Counted from the stretch's first letter, positions 25,876 to 35,163 are shown. The stretch is DNA of 44,288 bases from Acidobacteriota bacterium (GCA_021806005.1 JAJZDM010000018.1:1-44288); one strand, 5' to 3'. Numbers and translations are program-made. The notes: generated from the sequence alone by a model not told the origin.

Positions 25876-26056
25876 TCTGACTGGATGGTGTGGGCACGGG
25901 CTGGCGGCTGTGCGGGATCCGTCTGCCTGTGCCTATTCGTCTCAAAGGCTGGATGCGGGAGAGACTGGCGCGTGGGTGCGGAGACTGCGGTGCGAGGGGT
26001 TTGCTTGAGGGCGGAGGCGGATTACCGGCGCTCCTGGAGGAGAGAGAGAGGCGGTT

Positions 26057-27157
26057 GTGGCGGTGTACAAGCGGATGCTCAGAGCCGGAGAGCGGATTCG
26101 GGTGCTGGTGGTGGATGACTCGGTGGTGATCCGGCGTCTGGTGAGCCATGCGCTGGAGGAAGACCCGGCGATCGAGGTGGTGGGTACGGCATCGAACGGG
26201 GCGATTGCGCTGCAGCGGATTCCACAACTGAATCCGGATGTGATCACTCTGGACATCGAGATGCCGCAGATGGATGGTCTGGAGATGCTGCGGAGGGTAC
26301 GGCGGGAGTATCCAGATCTGCGGGTGATCATGTTCAGCACGCTGACGGAGCGTGGCGCGGCGGTGACGCTGGAGGCGTTGAGTCTGGGTGCGGACGATTA
26401 TGTCAGCAAGGCGTCCAATGAGGGAGCGCTGGATCGATCGATGGCGCGGCTGCGGGAGGAGTTGATCCCGAAGATCAAACAGTTCTTCCGGACGCCGCAG
26501 GCGGAGGTGAGCACGGGCGCGACTGCGCCGCCGCCTGCGCCGGCGGCGGTTCTGCCGGCGATGCGGGTGGAGACGGGAGCGCGTCCGAAGGTGGTTGCGA
26601 TTGGCGTCTCTACGGGCGGGCCGACGGCGCTGGGCGCGATTCTGCCGCAGCTTCCGGCAGAGTTTCCACTTCCGATTCTGGTGGTGCAGCACATGCCGCC
26701 GCTCTTCACCCGGCTGCTGGCGGAGCGTCTGCACTCCACCTGCAGGCTGCCGACGCAGGAGGCGATGCAGGGTGAGCCGGTGGAGGGGGGAAGGATTCTG
26801 ATTGCGCCGGGAGACTTTCACATGAAAGTGGCGGGCAACGGGGGTGGCGTGAAGGTATGTCTGGATCAGTCGCTGCCCCAGAACTCCTGCCGCCCTGCGG
26901 TGGATGCGCTGTTCTGCTCGGTGGCGGAGGTCTATGGAGGTGCAGTGATCGCCGTGGTGCTGACGGGAATGGGGCAGGACGGCATGCGCGGAGCGAAGGT
27001 TTTGAAGGCCCAGGGAGCCAGCGTGCTGGCGCAGGATGAGGCGACGAGCGTGGTCTGGGGGATGCCGGGCGCGGTGGTGAGCGCGGGCGTCGCCGATAAG
27101 GTGTTGCCGTTAGACCAGGTGGTTCCGGAGATTCTGCGCCGGGCCGGCCGGGCTTAG
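26057..27157 (+). CDS. cheB: Chemotaxis protein-glutamate methylesterase CheB
   Basis: 366 residues. The receiver domain (about 14-140) has VLVVDDS with acidic pair D20/D21, phosphoacceptor Asp66 (ITLDIEMP) and Lys118. A Pro/Ala linker (150-172) leads to the methylesterase domain with the Ser185 (GVSTGGP), His212 (VVQHMPP) and Asp308 (GMGQDGM) triad. It removes methyl groups from receptor glutamates, and also deamidates glutamines, when phosphorylated by CheA. The GTG start at 26057 follows a GA-rich stretch with GAGAGG. It lies 181 bases after the receptor gene and 10 bases before cheR, which opposes its activity. Confidence 0.93.
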   Translation: MAVYKRMLRAGERIRVLVVDDSVVIRRLVSHALEEDPAIEVVGTASNGAIALQRIPQLNPDVITLDIEMPQMDGLEMLRRVRREYPDLRVIMFSTLTERGAAVTLEALSLGADDYVSKASNEGALDRSMARLREELIPKIKQFFRTPQAEVSTGATAPPPAPAAVLPAMRVETGARPKVVAIGVSTGGPTALGAILPQLPAEFPLPILVVQHMPPLFTRLLAERLHSTCRLPTQEAMQGEPVEGGRILIAPGDFHMKVAGNGGGVKVCLDQSLPQNSCRPAVDALFCSVAEVYGGAVIAVVLTGMGQDGMRGAKVLKAQGASVLAQDEATSVVWGMPGAVVSAGVADKVLPLDQVVPEILRRAGRA

Positions 27158-27167
27158 GGAGCGGGGA

Positions 27168-27998
27168 ATGTCCAGCGGTTCAATGGCGAGCATCGACGGG
27201 GGAAACTACAGGTTTCTGCAGGAGTATGTGTACTCCCGGGCGGGGATCGTTCTGGATAGCAACAAGCACTATCTGTTTGAAAGCCGGCTCTCGCCGGTGG
27301 CCCGGCAGTTTGGCCTGGAGACGGTGAACGAGCTGTGTGTTCTGCTGCGGGAGGGTCGGGAGGTGGAGGTTGGGCGCCATGTGGTGGAGGCCATGACCAC
27401 CAACGAGACCTATTTCTTCCGGGAGCCGGGCCACTATGACGCCATCCGCACCAAGCTGCTGCCGCGTCTGCGCAAGGAGCGCCCGAGTGCGGGGAGGCTA
27501 CGTTTCTGGTCGGCTGCGGCCTCCACCGGGCAGGAGGCGTACAGCCTGGCCATGCTGCTGCGGGAGGAAGGCCTGGGGGAGGGGGAGACCCAGATTCTGG
27601 GAACGGATCTTTCCACGCAGGTTCTGGAGCGTGCCAGGAGCGGGAGGTATCAGCAGATCGAGGTGAATCGCGGGCTGCCTGCTTCGCTGCTGGTGAAGTA
27701 CTTCAGTCGCCTCGGAGTGGACTGGCAGTTGAACGGCGAGGTGCGGCGGATGGTGCAGTTTGAGAGTGCTGATCTGCGCCAGAGCATGCGTTTGCGCGGA
27801 CCGTTTGACCTGGTGTTCTGCCGCAATGTGATGATCTACTTTGACGCCGAGACGAAGAAAAAGATCCTGCGGGAGCTGCACGGAACGCTTGCGAGAGGCG
27901 GCTGGCTGTTGTTGGGGGGAGCCGAGCCGGCATTCGGCGCTGAAGAGTGGTTTGAGCGGGAGATGGTCGGGAACGTCACCGTGTATGTTGCGCGCTGA
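27168..27998 (+). CDS. cheR: Chemotaxis protein methyltransferase CheR
   Basis: 276 residues with the N-terminal all-alpha CheR_N domain (about 10-70) and a SAM methyltransferase domain. Motifs seen are MTTNETYFFRE, FWSAAASTGQEAYSLAM (SAM-binding), ILGTDLSTQVLERA and FDLVFCRNVMIYF. It methylates glutamates of chemoreceptors. It lacks the beta-subdomain TPR additions of some homologues and ends at normal length. The start ATG follows GGAGCGGGGA. It is 10 bases after cheB and 10 bases before the cheX-like gene, so it is clearly part of the operon. Confidence 0.93.
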   Translation: MSSGSMASIDGGNYRFLQEYVYSRAGIVLDSNKHYLFESRLSPVARQFGLETVNELCVLLREGREVEVGRHVVEAMTTNETYFFREPGHYDAIRTKLLPRLRKERPSAGRLRFWSAAASTGQEAYSLAMLLREEGLGEGETQILGTDLSTQVLERARSGRYQQIEVNRGLPASLLVKYFSRLGVDWQLNGEVRRMVQFESADLRQSMRLRGPFDLVFCRNVMIYFDAETKKKILRELHGTLARGGWLLLGGAEPAFGAEEWFEREMVGNVTVYVAR

Positions 27999-28008
27999 GA
28001 GGAGAGAG

Positions 28009-28473
28009 ATGGCGATGGTTCTGAACGCAGAGATCCTGCCTGGCGACCTGGAGCAGATTGTGAGTTCGGTATGCGGGACGATGATGGACATGGAGGTAAA
28101 CCGATGCGATGCCGGATGGTTCCCGGCAAGGGACCGATGGACGGCGGCGGTTCATCTGAGCGGCAATTGGAATGGCGCAGTATTGCTGGAGTGCAGCCCG
28201 GAGCAGGCCCGCTGGTTTGCCGGCAGCTTCCCCGCGATGGATTCAGAGGAGAGCGTGGAGGAGATGGTTCCCGACGCCCTGGGGGAGCTGGTGAACATGA
28301 TCGGCGGGAACCTGAAGTGCCTGTTGCCGACGGGGGCCCATATCTCCCTGCCCGCGGTGGTGAAGGGTAGCGACTACGCTCTCTCGATCCGAGGGGCGGA
28401 GGTTCAGCGACGGCTGGCCTTCCAATGCGTGGCGGGCCGGTTCTGGGTGACGGTTCTTGCCACTCGAGGTTGA
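28009..28473 (+). CDS. CheX/CheC-like chemotaxis phosphatase
   Basis: 154 residues of the CheC/CheX/FliY phosphatase fold. The single active-site helix reads DALGELVNMIGGNLK, giving the catalytic pair Glu93 and Asn96 of the ExxN motif. With one such helix it is CheX-like rather than the two-helix CheC. The family dephosphorylates CheY-P. The ATG at 28009 follows GAGAGGAGAGAG, 10 bases after cheR; the frame is open upstream but inside cheR. No CheY, CheA or CheW gene is present in the window, so its partner is elsewhere. It is the last gene of the cluster; nothing gene-like lies in the following 120 bases. Confidence 0.82.
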   Translation: MAMVLNAEILPGDLEQIVSSVCGTMMDMEVNRCDAGWFPARDRWTAAVHLSGNWNGAVLLECSPEQARWFAGSFPAMDSEESVEEMVPDALGELVNMIGGNLKCLLPTGAHISLPAVVKGSDYALSIRGAEVQRRLAFQCVAGRFWVTVLATRG

Positions 28474-28595
28474 GGGCAGGGAGGGGTCGGTTTGCTCGGG
28501 AGTGCATCGGGCGCGAGACGTGGATGGCCGAGTTGCTGCGACGTTGGCGGCCTGGCAGAGGGTTGAGCCTGCAGCGAGCGGCGCTGGGAGGCAGA

Positions 28596-30566
28596 TTACT
28601 CGGTCTCTCCGGGCGTCTGGGTGGGATGGATCTGGATTTCGCTGCGCTCGTAGGGGCGTCCCCTGGCCAGGGCGGCTTCGAGATCTTTGTCGTAGCCGTA
28701 GAGGTCTTCAAAGAAATGGATGGAGCCATCTTCGTCCGGGATTGCCGTAAAGTAGCCGATCACGACGGTGAGCGGGGTACGGAGGTTCACGGTGCGATTG
28801 TTCAGCGGTCCGGTCATCGCCAGGTCAATCTTGTCGGCGTCCCAGCCGTTCTCCTCATCCGGATCCTTCTGGTCGCCCTGCAGTACCCACAGGGCCATCT
28901 GGTCGGCGTGCTGCAGACGGACGCAGCCGTGCGACCGGTCACGGCGGGTGAGATCGAAGAGGTTCAGCTCCGGCGTGGAGTGCATATAGATGTCATACGC
29001 GTTGGGGAAGAGGAACTTGACCAGTCCCAGAGAGTTTCGTGGTCCGGGTAGCTGGCGGACGTTGTAGCGCAGATGCTCGAGATCATGGAGGGTGAAGCTG
29101 GTGACCACCGATCCATTGTTGCGGTACAACTGGTAGTCGTTGGCGGCAAGGTAGCGCAGTCCCTTCCTTTGTACATCCGGCACAAGCTCCTTGCGGACGA
29201 TGGAGGGAGGAAGGTTCCAGTAGGGCCGAAAGACGACGTAGCGCATCAGGCGGACAAACATCGGCGTGGCGTGGTTGTCTTTGGCCTGGCCGGTGACGAC
29301 CTTCATGGTGAAGGCGAGAATATTGTCCGGATCATAAGCGCGCAGCATGAACTCGGGCAGGTTCACCAGCACTCGCGGCTCAATATAGTTTTGCGGCAGC
29401 CAGCGCCAGCGCTCGAGAGCATCGTCCAACTGCTGCACGCGCACGCTCATGGGTACGTTCAGGCTGGCGATGGTGGCCTGTCCCAGGCGCCCATCCGGCT
29501 GCAGGCCGTGCTGCTGCTGGTAGAGTTTTACCGCCTTCGCCAGTTGAAGGTTGTAGATCCGCGGTGCGCGGCCGGGTGGTCTGGGGGCTGGAGTGTTGGC
29601 CGGGAGCGGCTGGACGTCTGGGCTGGTGGGTTGAGTGCCGGGCTCGGCTGGCTGGGCGCCTGGGGCTGGGGCGGACGGCGCCGGGGAGTTGGGCGGGGCG
29701 TCGCCGGTGAACTGCAGCCGTGCCCAAAGCTGGGGCAGCGCCGCGTACCATCCTCCGACGCCGACGGGTCTCACTCCCGGGGGCAGTGGCGGCAAGGGGG
29801 CCGGGGGCGCAGCAGTCTCTTCCATGGCCAGCAGGCGATAGGTTACGAGGGCCTGTTCCGTCCGTTGGTAGAGTGGATTCTGCGGCTCGATGCTCTGGAC
29901 GACCGAGGGTATGCCGGATGCGTCGACGATGCGATCGTTGAGCAGCGTCGCAACATCGAAGGAGGCTCGCTTCTGCGGCACATCGATGTCGAAGTTCAGG
30001 GTCTCCGGATTGATCCGTCCGTTGTGCAGGTCCTCGAGATAGCGCACGCTGCAGATGGTCAGGGCGAGGTCAAAGCCGGCGATGGTGTCCTGGGCGCGGG
30101 TGGACTCATCGTGGCTGCGGGCGATCGCGGCCAACTGCTTCAGGCGCTCCGCCCAGCGCCCCCTGGCTCCGTCGGCGGCGTCGTAGTCCGCGGGGTTCAG
30201 CCCCTTCTGCTCCGCATCTTCAAACTGCTGGACCAGATCGAGAGCTGCAGGGGTGGGTTTGCCGTCACGCGTCCAGGCCAGTTCGTGGTCGCGATCCGCG
30301 TAGAACTTCTGCACCATCGTCCAATCACCGGCGTAGTCCGGCCAGCGCAACCGGGCGAGGGCTGGCTTATCCAGCAGACGCTCCAGGTCTCCCGCGTAGT
30401 CTGTGGTGTTGGGCGGCGAGGTGGCACGGCGCGGATGCAGGTGCGCGGTGAATCCCTTGACCCCGCCCTTGCAGCCGGTGACTCCCGCCAGCACACAGGC
30501 GCAGAGCGCAAGGGCTGGCAGGGAGCGAGGCTGAAGAGAGGGGAGAACGGGTGGGCGAAGGTTCAT
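28596..30566 (-). CDS. L,D-transpeptidase lipoprotein (YcbB/LdtD-like)
   Basis: 656 residues. The signal peptide ends in VTGC (Cys32), predicting a lipoprotein. After an N-terminal scaffold domain comes a Pro/Ala-rich linker (290-335), a peptidoglycan-binding repeat (338-372: KLYQQQHGLQPDGRLGQATI) and the YkuD catalytic domain, with SHGCVRL and nucleophile Cys548. It forms 3-3 cross-links in peptidoglycan or attaches proteins to it. The ATG at 30566 is preferred because it begins the signal peptide directly; the upstream extension in the frame is Pro/Arg-rich and not conserved-looking. The 46-residue disordered linker inside the protein is unusual in position. The gene lies 167 bases downstream of the membrane protein gene on the same strand. 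Confidence 0.88.
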   Translation of the reverse strand: MNLRPPVLPSLQPRSLPALALCACVLAGVTGCKGGVKGFTAHLHPRRATSPPNTTDYAGDLERLLDKPALARLRWPDYAGDWTMVQKFYADRDHELAWTRDGKPTPAALDLVQQFEDAEQKGLNPADYDAADGARGRWAERLKQLAAIARSHDESTRAQDTIAGFDLALTICSVRYLEDLHNGRINPETLNFDIDVPQKRASFDVATLLNDRIVDASGIPSVVQSIEPQNPLYQRTEQALVTYRLLAMEETAAPPAPLPPLPPGVRPVGVGGWYAALPQLWARLQFTGDAPPNSPAPSAPAPGAQPAEPGTQPTSPDVQPLPANTPAPRPPGRAPRIYNLQLAKAVKLYQQQHGLQPDGRLGQATIASLNVPMSVRVQQLDDALERWRWLPQNYIEPRVLVNLPEFMLRAYDPDNILAFTMKVVTGQAKDNHATPMFVRLMRYVVFRPYWNLPPSIVRKELVPDVQRKGLRYLAANDYQLYRNNGSVVTSFTLHDLEHLRYNVRQLPGPRNSLGLVKFLFPNAYDIYMHSTPELNLFDLTRRDRSHGCVRLQHADQMALWVLQGDQKDPDEENGWDADKIDLAMTGPLNNRTVNLRTPLTVVIGYFTAIPDEDGSIHFFEDLYGYDKDLEAALARGRPYERSEIQIHPTQTPGETE

Positions 30567-30732
30567 AACGTGGAGAGGGCGACCGAGCCTTGTATGTAGA
30601 GCGTACATGAGGAGACGGCTCGGAACCCTACGATCTGGACTGGAACTGGATAGCGGCGGGAGTCTCCTGGGCGCTCCTAAGAAGCGATAGAGCGTGGGTG
30701 AGTGCGGAGCGAGGGCGGTGGCGGCTGGCGGT

Positions 30733-31938
30733 TCAGAGGGGCAGAGCACCGGCCAGGGACGCCCAGCACAGAGCCGCCTGGGTGAGGATAACGCTCACGG
30801 TCAGCAGGAGAAAGAGCTTGCGTTGTCTGCTCTCCAGGGCGTCGGCAAAGACTCCGCCGATGAAGGTGAAGAGGAACGGCAGAGCCCAGACCCAGGGCGC
30901 GCTGATGACCTGAGTGGTGTAGAGGGGGAAGAGCAGCAGTGTCATCAGCAGCGGCGCCGTGTTGCCGAAGTACCGGCTGCGGCGGTTGCGTCCGTAGACC
31001 ACCAGGGCTACGGCTGCGGCAACAACGATGCCGGCGTTGGCCGGCTGGGTGAGAAACCGGCGCACGGCGAAGAGCGCAAACCAGCTACGAACGCTGCCGC
31101 CGGTGAAGACGTAGAGGAAGGCGGAGAGTTTGAAGCTGAAGCCGGCAAAGACGATCAGCATGGCGCCCATGGCGGCGTAGACCATGATCTGGGAGACATA
31201 GGAGCGCCGCCGGTCGGCGGTGTAGAAGAAGAAGGCCATCCCGGCCAGGAATCCCACGACGCCAGCCAGCAGATGGGCGGCCGCGGTGAGTCCCAGGGCG
31301 GCGGTAAGCAGCAGGATACGCGGGCGCCACATGGAGCGCGGCCCCTGTAGCGCATGACCAACGCCGATGGCGGTGTAGATGAGCCCATAGAGCCCCCACA
31401 TGGCGAGGATCTCATTGTTCGGATGGGTTGCGTAGCGGACGATGGCGGGACAAAAGGTATACAGCGCCAGCGCCAGTGCTCCGCCCTCAGGGCCGAAGAG
31501 CCGTTTGGCCACCCACCACAGGCCTCCGCCGAGCCACACCGCAAAGAGCACAAAGGGCAGGCGGAGCAGGTAGGGGATGAAGCTGAGTTCGTGGCGCGCC
31601 TCCCAGGTGGTGCCGTTGAGGCTGCCGTTGGCGTACAGCCGGTCTGCGGGCTTGCGAAGGTGGTCGATGCTGAGCAGCAGAACGCGCTGTGCGGTGAGGG
31701 GGAGACCGGCGAGCCGGTAGGCGAGGGTGCCATCGCCGTTGAGGTTGCCGCAGGTGGTGAAGTAGCCCTGCAGGACCGAGGGGCTCTCCCACATCTCGCG
31801 TCCGCAGCGAGCGTAGCGGAAGTCGTTGGCGTCCAAAGGCTGGTGACCGATGGTCCAGAGGCACTGGCCGAAGAGGACAAGCAACAGCAGAGCAGCAACT
31901 CGTTGTGGCCGCCCTATGGAGAATCCACGCAATCTCAT
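30733..31938 (-). CDS. Polytopic membrane protein, possible GT-C type glycosyltransferase
   Basis: 401 residues with about ten hydrophobic segments. The first extracytoplasmic loop after TM1 (about residues 35-110) contains DANDFRYARCGREM and several Asp, Glu and Arg residues, similar in layout to GT-C enzymes (PMT/ArnT/DUF families), which place acidic catalytic residues in loop 1. YATHPNNEILAMWG in the middle also resembles that group. I do not see a definitive family signature, so substrate and reaction are open. The start ATG lies 10 bases after TACACT on the minus strand and has no Shine-Dalgarno. The protein ends without a soluble domain. Its neighbour downstream is the L,D-transpeptidase, so an envelope role is plausible by context. 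Confidence 0.6.
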   Translation of the reverse strand: MRLRGFSIGRPQRVAALLLLVLFGQCLWTIGHQPLDANDFRYARCGREMWESPSVLQGYFTTCGNLNGDGTLAYRLAGLPLTAQRVLLLSIDHLRKPADRLYANGSLNGTTWEARHELSFIPYLLRLPFVLFAVWLGGGLWWVAKRLFGPEGGALALALYTFCPAIVRYATHPNNEILAMWGLYGLIYTAIGVGHALQGPRSMWRPRILLLTAALGLTAAAHLLAGVVGFLAGMAFFFYTADRRRSYVSQIMVYAAMGAMLIVFAGFSFKLSAFLYVFTGGSVRSWFALFAVRRFLTQPANAGIVVAAAVALVVYGRNRRSRYFGNTAPLLMTLLLFPLYTTQVISAPWVWALPFLFTFIGGVFADALESRQRKLFLLLTVSVILTQAALCWASLAGALPL

Positions 31939-31954
31939 GCTTTCAGCAAGTGTA
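31939..31954 (-). promoter_or_regulatory. Short-leader -10 element of the polytopic membrane protein gene
   Basis: On the minus strand TACACT (31954 to 31949) is followed by ten bases and the ATG at 31938, leaving a leader of about three bases. Confidence 0.45.
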
Positions 31955-32059
31955 TCGGATGCCGGGGAGAAGATCCTGATGGCTGCTGTGGGGCGTCGGC
32001 TCGCCTTGTTTCCTGGCTGGTGGGTCTGCGTCGACTCTGTTCCCCAGGGACCGATCCGC

Positions 32060-32073
32060 TACACTCGGTAGGG
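32060..32073 (+). promoter_or_regulatory. Leaderless-type -10 element of the DUF2251 gene
   Basis: TACACT (32060-32065) is followed by eight bases (CGGTAGGG) and the ATG at 32074. AGGG touches the ATG and is too close to serve as a Shine-Dalgarno. Confidence 0.45.
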
Positions 32074-32520
32074 ATGGACTCACTCAACTTCACTGCCGGC
32101 CGCGCCTTTCTCCGTTCTGACTCCTCGGTTGCCCCCTGGAGGGCGGTATTTGAGGATGAGGGACCGGCTGCGTATCTGTACGCCTGCGACCGCTCCCGGG
32201 AGCGGGGAGGGCAGGAGCAGGGAAGGCAGACGGTGGCGGAGGAGAGCGTTCTGGACGCCATGCTGATCTACAACGGTTCCTCGCTGCCGGAGCCGGAGAG
32301 AGAGCGCCTGGCCAGTATCCAGTGGTCGCGCTCGGGAGAGCAGTGCGTGCTCTACATCGATGGAGCGGCGCAGGCGTTCATGGACTTCACGGCCCGGGTC
32401 AGCTTCTGTCGGAGCAACTTTCCCAACTACCTGCAGGAGCAGGGCGAGGGCTGGCGAAGGCACTCTCACGCCTGGGATCCGGCGGTGATCGAGGCGTTTG
32501 AGGCAGCGATCTACGCCTGA
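32074..32520 (+). CDS. DUF2251-like small protein
   Basis: 148 residues, soluble, no signal peptide. It resembles the DUF2251 family: an N-terminal strand-rich part (APWRAVFEDEGPAAYLYACD), then VLDAMLIYNGSSL, WSRSGEQCVLYIDGAAQAFMDF and a C-terminal region with FPNYLQEQGEGWRRHSHAWD. The family has no known biochemical function. I chose the ATG at 32074 because the upstream part of the open frame is antisense to the membrane protein gene and a -10-like element ends 8 bases before this ATG. It is divergent from the membrane protein gene, and a 400-base leader region separates it from the EF-G-like gene. Confidence 0.7.
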   Translation: MDSLNFTAGRAFLRSDSSVAPWRAVFEDEGPAAYLYACDRSRERGGQEQGRQTVAEESVLDAMLIYNGSSLPEPERERLASIQWSRSGEQCVLYIDGAAQAFMDFTARVSFCRSNFPNYLQEQGEGWRRHSHAWDPAVIEAFEAAIYA

Positions 32521-32929
32521 GGCGGAGCGGCCGGACGGAATCAGATGCAGGGGGAAGTTCACTGAGCGGGCGTGGCGGATTCGGCCCCTCCTGAACATTC
32601 TGCCGCTGCGGCGGGATCTGCGACTCCTTCCGGTTCCAGCACTCCTTAAGGCTCTGCCGTCGCTGCAGGTGGTTGGCCGCAGTTTCTGGCTGCGTTCGCC
32701 GACTTCGCAGCAGGTGTTTGGGGGCCGGCGCCGAAGCTGTGTCGGGGGGAACGGATGGCTGCAGAGAGGCGGTACAGGAGATGACACTGCATTCCGCGGA
32801 TTTGCGGTCTAGAATGGCGAGTTGACGACGGGTCTCCTGAGATTGCCGGCAGCGGCAGCTTAAGCCGCAAGTGCCGGTGACCATCCGGCAGCGCCGTGTC
32901 GAGAGCATGCAGAACGCAAGGAGAAGCGC
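32521..32929 (+). promoter_or_regulatory. Upstream region and leader of the EF-G-like gene
   Basis: No protein gene is seen in these 409 bases. A -10-like TAGAAT lies at 32810-32815, without a good -35. The leader that would follow contains a hairpin at 32846-32877: CCGGCA/TGCCGG and GCGGC/GCCGC stacked, a three-base bulge (32869-32871) and a 7-base loop. AAGGAGA at about 32918-32924 is the Shine-Dalgarno of the next gene. The hairpin could tune translation, but no known riboswitch is recognised. Confidence 0.4.
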
Positions 32930-35122
32930 ATGGGGATGAAGAGTTATGCCAGTTCGGATATCCGTAACATCGCACTCGTCGGGCACTCGCACTGCGGCAA
33001 GACCGCTCTGATCTCGGCGATGCTCAAGACCGCCCGTATGCCGGTGGACAACGGCGGAGCGGTGACCGCCTACGACGAAGAGGAGATCGCCCGCGGCATT
33101 ACCATGTCCAATGCGGTGGCCTTTGCGGAGTGGAACGGAAAGCGCATCAACTTCATCGATACTCCTGGCTTCCATATGTTCGTGTATGAGGCCCGCGCGG
33201 CGATGGTTCCCGCCGAGGCGGCCGTGGTGGTGATCAACGCCCAGACGGGTATGGAGAGCGTGACGAGCACGGTGTGGAACTATGCGGCGGAGGTGAACCT
33301 GCCTCGCATCCTGGTGATCAACCAGGCGGACCATGCCAGGACGGCGTCCGAGGCCGAGCGCGATCTGCTGGTGGAGGGACTGCGCGAGCGGTTTGGCCGC
33401 CAGGTGATCCCGGTGCAGCTTCCGATCGTCGACGCGCAGGGTTTCCATGGAGTGGTGGACCTGGTGACGATGGAGGCCTTTCGGTATACCCCGCTGGGAG
33501 ACGGCGTCGGCTCCCGCGGCCCGATTCCGGCAGAGCTGGAGGCCCAGTCCAAGGCAGCGCATGAGGCCCTGGTGGAGCTGGTGGCGGAGGGCAAGGACGA
33601 ACTGATGGAGGAGTTCTTCGCCGTGGGGACGATTCCGCAGGAGCATCTGGTGCAGGCGATCCACGAGGCTATCCGTGAGGACCGTATCTTCCCCATTTTG
33701 TACACGAGCGCCCTGTCGAACGTGGCGACCGATCATCTGCTGGACTTTATCGAGGTGTATGTGCCGTCGCCGCATGAGCGCCCGCCGATTGCGGCGCACA
33801 CGTTGCGCGGGACGCTGACGAAAGCCAGCGGCAAGGGGAGCGGGAACGGGGCGTCGGCCGGGGCTGCGGAGGCTCAGGGTGAGGCGCAGAGTGGGGACGA
33901 GACGGGCGGCGACACCATCCTGTGCCCGATCGACGACGCCGAACCGGCGACGATCTACGTGTACAAGACGCTGGTGGATCCCTTTGCCGGCCGGATCTCC
34001 TTCTTTAAGGTAATCAGCGGCTGCATCCGCAATGAGGCCTTGCTGGAGAACTACAGCCGCGGGGAGTCCGAGCGGCTGACGCACATCGGCGTGATGCAGG
34101 GGCGCAAGCTGGTGGAAGTTGCCGAGCTGCACGCCGGGGATCTGGGGGTGGTGGCCAAGCTGCGTGTTACCCAGACCGGCGACACGCTGGGCGTGAAGGG
34201 CCACGATCTGCGCATCGACGCGGTACCGACGCCGGAGCCGGCGATGACCTATGCGATCGAGCCAAAGTCGCGGGCCGATGAGGATAAGCTGGCTCCGGCA
34301 CTGCACAAGCTGATGGAAGAGGACCTGCTGTTGCGTTTCTACCGCGACCCCCAGACCAACGACTTTCTGTTGGCCGGCGCGGGCCAGATGCACATTGAGG
34401 CGGTGGTCTCCAAGCTGCGCCGACGCTACCATACGGAGGCAACGCTGAAGAGCCCCAAGGTTCCTTATCGGGAGACGATCCGCGCCGCGGCGACGGGCCA
34501 TGGCCGGCACAAGAAGCAGAGCGGCGGCCACGGCCAGTTCGGTGACTGCAAGATCCGCCTGGAGCCGCTGGCGCGCGGCGCGGGCTTCGAGTTTGTCAAC
34601 GACATCTTTGGTGGGGCGATTCCGCGGCAGTTTGTTCCCGCGATTGAGAAGGGGATCCAGGAGACGGCGGTGCGCGGCCATCTGGCCGGCTATCCGATGG
34701 GGGACTTCCGCGCGACGGTCTTCGACGGCAGCTTCCATGATGTGGATTCGAGCGAGATGGCCTTCAAGATCGCCGGCCGACTGGCCTTCCGGGCGTGCAT
34801 GGAGCAGGCGCGGCCGGCGCTGCTGGAGCCCATCATGCGGGTAGAGATCGACATTCCCGATGCCGCCGCCGGAGCGGTGGTGGGTGACCTGAACAGCCGG
34901 CGGGGCCGGGTGCAGGGCATGGAGACGCAGGGGCAGCGCGCCGTGGTGAATGCGCAGGTGCCGCTGGCCGAGATGCTGACCTATGGAACCACGCTGACTT
35001 CGATGACCCATGGACAGGGCAGCTTCCGCATGGAGATGGATCACTACGACTTTGTTCCCAGCGCGATTGCGGACAAGATCATCGCTACCTCCAAGCGACC
35101 AGTGGAAGAGTTGGAGGAGTAG
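32930..35122 (+). CDS. EF-G-like translation GTPase (FusA2 type)
   Basis: 730 residues with the five-domain EF-G plan. G1 is GHSHCGKT (18-25), G2 Thr is in ARGITM, G3 is DTPG (77-80), G4 is NQAD (131-134) instead of the usual NKxD, and G5 is TSAL (259-262). Domain II is interrupted by a Gly/Ala/Ser-rich insert (about 298-329). Domains III-V follow with KVPYRET, GGHGQFGDCKI and GTTLTSMTHGQGSF. Secondary EF-G paralogues of this kind exist beside the main FusA and act in recycling, stress translocation or unknown steps. The gene is not in a str operon, which supports a paralogue. The start has AAGGAGA 5 bases upstream. Confidence 0.88.
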   Translation: MGMKSYASSDIRNIALVGHSHCGKTALISAMLKTARMPVDNGGAVTAYDEEEIARGITMSNAVAFAEWNGKRINFIDTPGFHMFVYEARAAMVPAEAAVVVINAQTGMESVTSTVWNYAAEVNLPRILVINQADHARTASEAERDLLVEGLRERFGRQVIPVQLPIVDAQGFHGVVDLVTMEAFRYTPLGDGVGSRGPIPAELEAQSKAAHEALVELVAEGKDELMEEFFAVGTIPQEHLVQAIHEAIREDRIFPILYTSALSNVATDHLLDFIEVYVPSPHERPPIAAHTLRGTLTKASGKGSGNGASAGAAEAQGEAQSGDETGGDTILCPIDDAEPATIYVYKTLVDPFAGRISFFKVISGCIRNEALLENYSRGESERLTHIGVMQGRKLVEVAELHAGDLGVVAKLRVTQTGDTLGVKGHDLRIDAVPTPEPAMTYAIEPKSRADEDKLAPALHKLMEEDLLLRFYRDPQTNDFLLAGAGQMHIEAVVSKLRRRYHTEATLKSPKVPYRETIRAAATGHGRHKKQSGGHGQFGDCKIRLEPLARGAGFEFVNDIFGGAIPRQFVPAIEKGIQETAVRGHLAGYPMGDFRATVFDGSFHDVDSSEMAFKIAGRLAFRACMEQARPALLEPIMRVEIDIPDAAAGAVVGDLNSRRGRVQGMETQGQRAVVNAQVPLAEMLTYGTTLTSMTHGQGSFRMEMDHYDFVPSAIADKIIATSKRPVEELEE

Positions 35123-35149
35123 CCGGGCCGAGGGGCTAGGTCCAGAAGG

Positions 35150-35163
35150 TAGACTGGAGAGGT
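35150..35163 (+). promoter_or_regulatory. Leaderless-type -10 element of the HAD gene
   Basis: TAGACT (35150-35155) is followed by eight bases (GGAGAGGT) and two consecutive ATGs (35164, 35167). GGAGAGG could serve the second ATG as a very close Shine-Dalgarno, so both modes remain possible. Confidence 0.45.
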
